A stretch of DNA of 5,648 nt from Acidobacteriota bacterium (GTDB lineage Bacteria > Acidobacteriota > Terriglobia > Terriglobales > Acidobacteriaceae): the NCBI GenBank assembly GCA_021781255.1, contig JAJXXG010000462.1:1-5648 (forward strand), read 5' to 3'. The translations under genes and the position numbers were made by a program. Positions 5,297-5,648 of this stretch are shown here, piece by piece. The notes under the pieces were generated by a model. That model had not been told where the DNA came from. It searched no databases and saw only the letters and a program-made list of their open reading frames with translations. The stretch's first letter is position 1; each line of letters starts with the position of its first letter.

Positions 5297-5303
5297 ATCA
5301 GTC

Positions 5304-5513
5304 ATGGAAGTGCGCGTACAACTAAAAATATGCGAAGGGTGCGGTTGCCTTTGGTATCGGGCCCAGACCGAAGTCAGTGTCTATTGCAGGGAGTGCCGGA
5401 ACCGGCTGAGAACGTTTCCGCCGCCGGAAAGCCGCAAGCGTCGCGGCCGCCCCGGACGAAAGCGCCTGGCCCGCGTCTGTGCGGTGGCTGAGACCGCCGG
5501 AGGTGCGCAATGA
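5304..5513 (+). CDS. small zinc-ribbon-like protein with AT-hook-like tail
   Basis: This 69-residue protein has two Cys pairs, Cys10-x2-Cys13 and Cys28-x2-Cys31, 14 residues apart, with an extra Cys15, which fits a small zinc ribbon or knuckle. A basic segment SRKRRGRPGRKR (43-54) follows and contains the RGRP core of AT-hook DNA-binding motifs. I infer a small nucleic-acid-binding, possibly regulatory, protein; no characterised homologue is recognised. A well-placed GGAGA supports the start, and the intact Cys pattern argues against a chance frame. Its stop overlaps the next start by ATGA and that start has its own strong ribosome-binding site, so the two genes form a coupled pair. They probably depend on the promoter at 4909 with its long leader. 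A longer overlapping frame in another register (to 5491) is rejected. Confidence 0.7.
   Translation: MEVRVQLKICEGCGCLWYRAQTEVSVYCRECRNRLRTFPPPESRKRRGRPGRKRLARVCAVAETAGGAQ
5499..5504 (+). promoter_or_regulatory. strong ribosome binding site of the last gene
   Basis: GGAGGT, a full-strength Shine-Dalgarno match, lies five bases before the ATG at 5510, inside the end of the preceding gene. Confidence 0.6.
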
Positions 5514-5648
5514 GCGCAGCTCTTCAAATGCCCTTGGCGTGGGAATCCACAACCGCTCACGCGGTATGGCAAATCGAGCGCAAACGCGGAGAACGCCGGC
5601 CCGCGCCGCGGCTGGATGCGAAGCCCGCGCCGCCATCCCGGCCCCCGG
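5510..5648 (+). CDS. unknown protein, 3' end outside the window
   Basis: The frame is open from the ATG at 5510 to the window end: 46 codons and one extra base, with no stop. It starts with ATGA overlap on the preceding stop codon and has a strong GGAGGT ahead of it, so it is very likely a real coupled gene. The visible part begins MSAALQMPLAWESTTAHAVW and turns into an Arg/Pro-rich stretch (QIERKRGERRPAPR, then a Pro/Ala-rich run), which suggests a basic, flexible N-terminal region. No domain is recognised in what is visible. Its product probably works with the small Cys-pair protein. Confidence 0.55.
   Translation, partial: MSAALQMPLAWESTTAHAVWQIERKRGERRPAPRLDAKPAPPSRPP

Larger units (their letters stand above)
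4945..5303 (+). other. long, structured leader of the small-gene pair
   Basis: About 360 bases lie between the expected transcription start and the ATG at 5304 without a convincing gene. They contain several inverted repeats: 4976-4993 (7-bp stem), 5088-5113 (9 bp with one mismatch), 5267-5278 (4-bp stem, TGCG loop), and the long-range pair TTGCC (5045-5049) with GGCAA (5116-5120). I recognise no known riboswitch or housekeeping RNA such as SRP RNA, RNase P or tmRNA. It could be a regulatory leader, a separate small RNA, or hold very short peptides. Confidence 0.4.

Noticed and set aside
4964..5491. 175-codon plus-strand frame overlapping the zinc-ribbon-like gene
   Set aside because: It shares its second half out of frame with the better supported 5304 gene, which has a good ribosome-binding site and conserved-looking Cys pairs.
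1..5648. CRISPR array, tRNA, rRNA, insertion sequence or phage genes
   Set aside because: No regularly spaced repeats, cloverleaf sequences, transposase motifs or phage structural genes were seen on either strand.

Overview
The window is GC-rich, strongly biased to C/G at third codon positions, and gene-dense. Its gene types (an AmgK-like kinase fused to a RapZ C-terminal domain, a MurU-type nucleotidyltransferase, an enolase-superfamily sugar-acid enzyme with a cupin, and a small Cys-pair/RGRP protein) suggest an Acidobacteriota chromosome, probably Terriglobia/Acidobacteriaceae. That placement is inference from sequence style and gene content; no rRNA or marker gene is present.

Layout. Positions 1-225 are non-coding upstream sequence. 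A two-gene plus-strand unit follows: a 480-residue kinase-RapZC fusion (226-1668) overlapping by ATGA with a MurU-like sugar-1-phosphate nucleotidyltransferase (1665-2405). Together they look like an anomeric MurNAc kinase and uridylyltransferase pair, that is, the cell-wall recycling shortcut to UDP-MurNAc. The unit converges on a minus-strand group with only 10 bp between stop codons, and a 7-bp inverted repeat spans the junction. The minus-strand genes, in transcription order, are an XRE-type regulator with an S24-like C-terminal half (4769-4065), a small cupin (3964-3536) and a mandelate-racemase-type enolase-superfamily enzyme (3522-2416). Cupin and enolase are 13 bp apart and must be co-transcribed. 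Between regulator and cupin lies a good intrinsic terminator whose U-tract ends 3 bases before the cupin ribosome-binding site. An upstream segment can pair with the 5' arm of that terminator in a mutually exclusive hairpin.

The right end (4794-5648) is less GC-rich at first. It carries a good sigma-70-type promoter (TTGACG, 17 bp, TACATT), a leader of about 360 bases with several inverted repeats, a 69-residue protein with two Cys pairs and an AT-hook-like RGRP motif (5304-5513), and an ATGA-coupled reading frame that runs off the end of the window (5510 onward).

Most interesting points: the kinase-RapZC fusion coupled to MurU, which may join amino-sugar sensing and recycling in one polypeptide; the terminator/antiterminator-like arrangement before the cupin gene; and the long-leader small-protein pair at the right edge.
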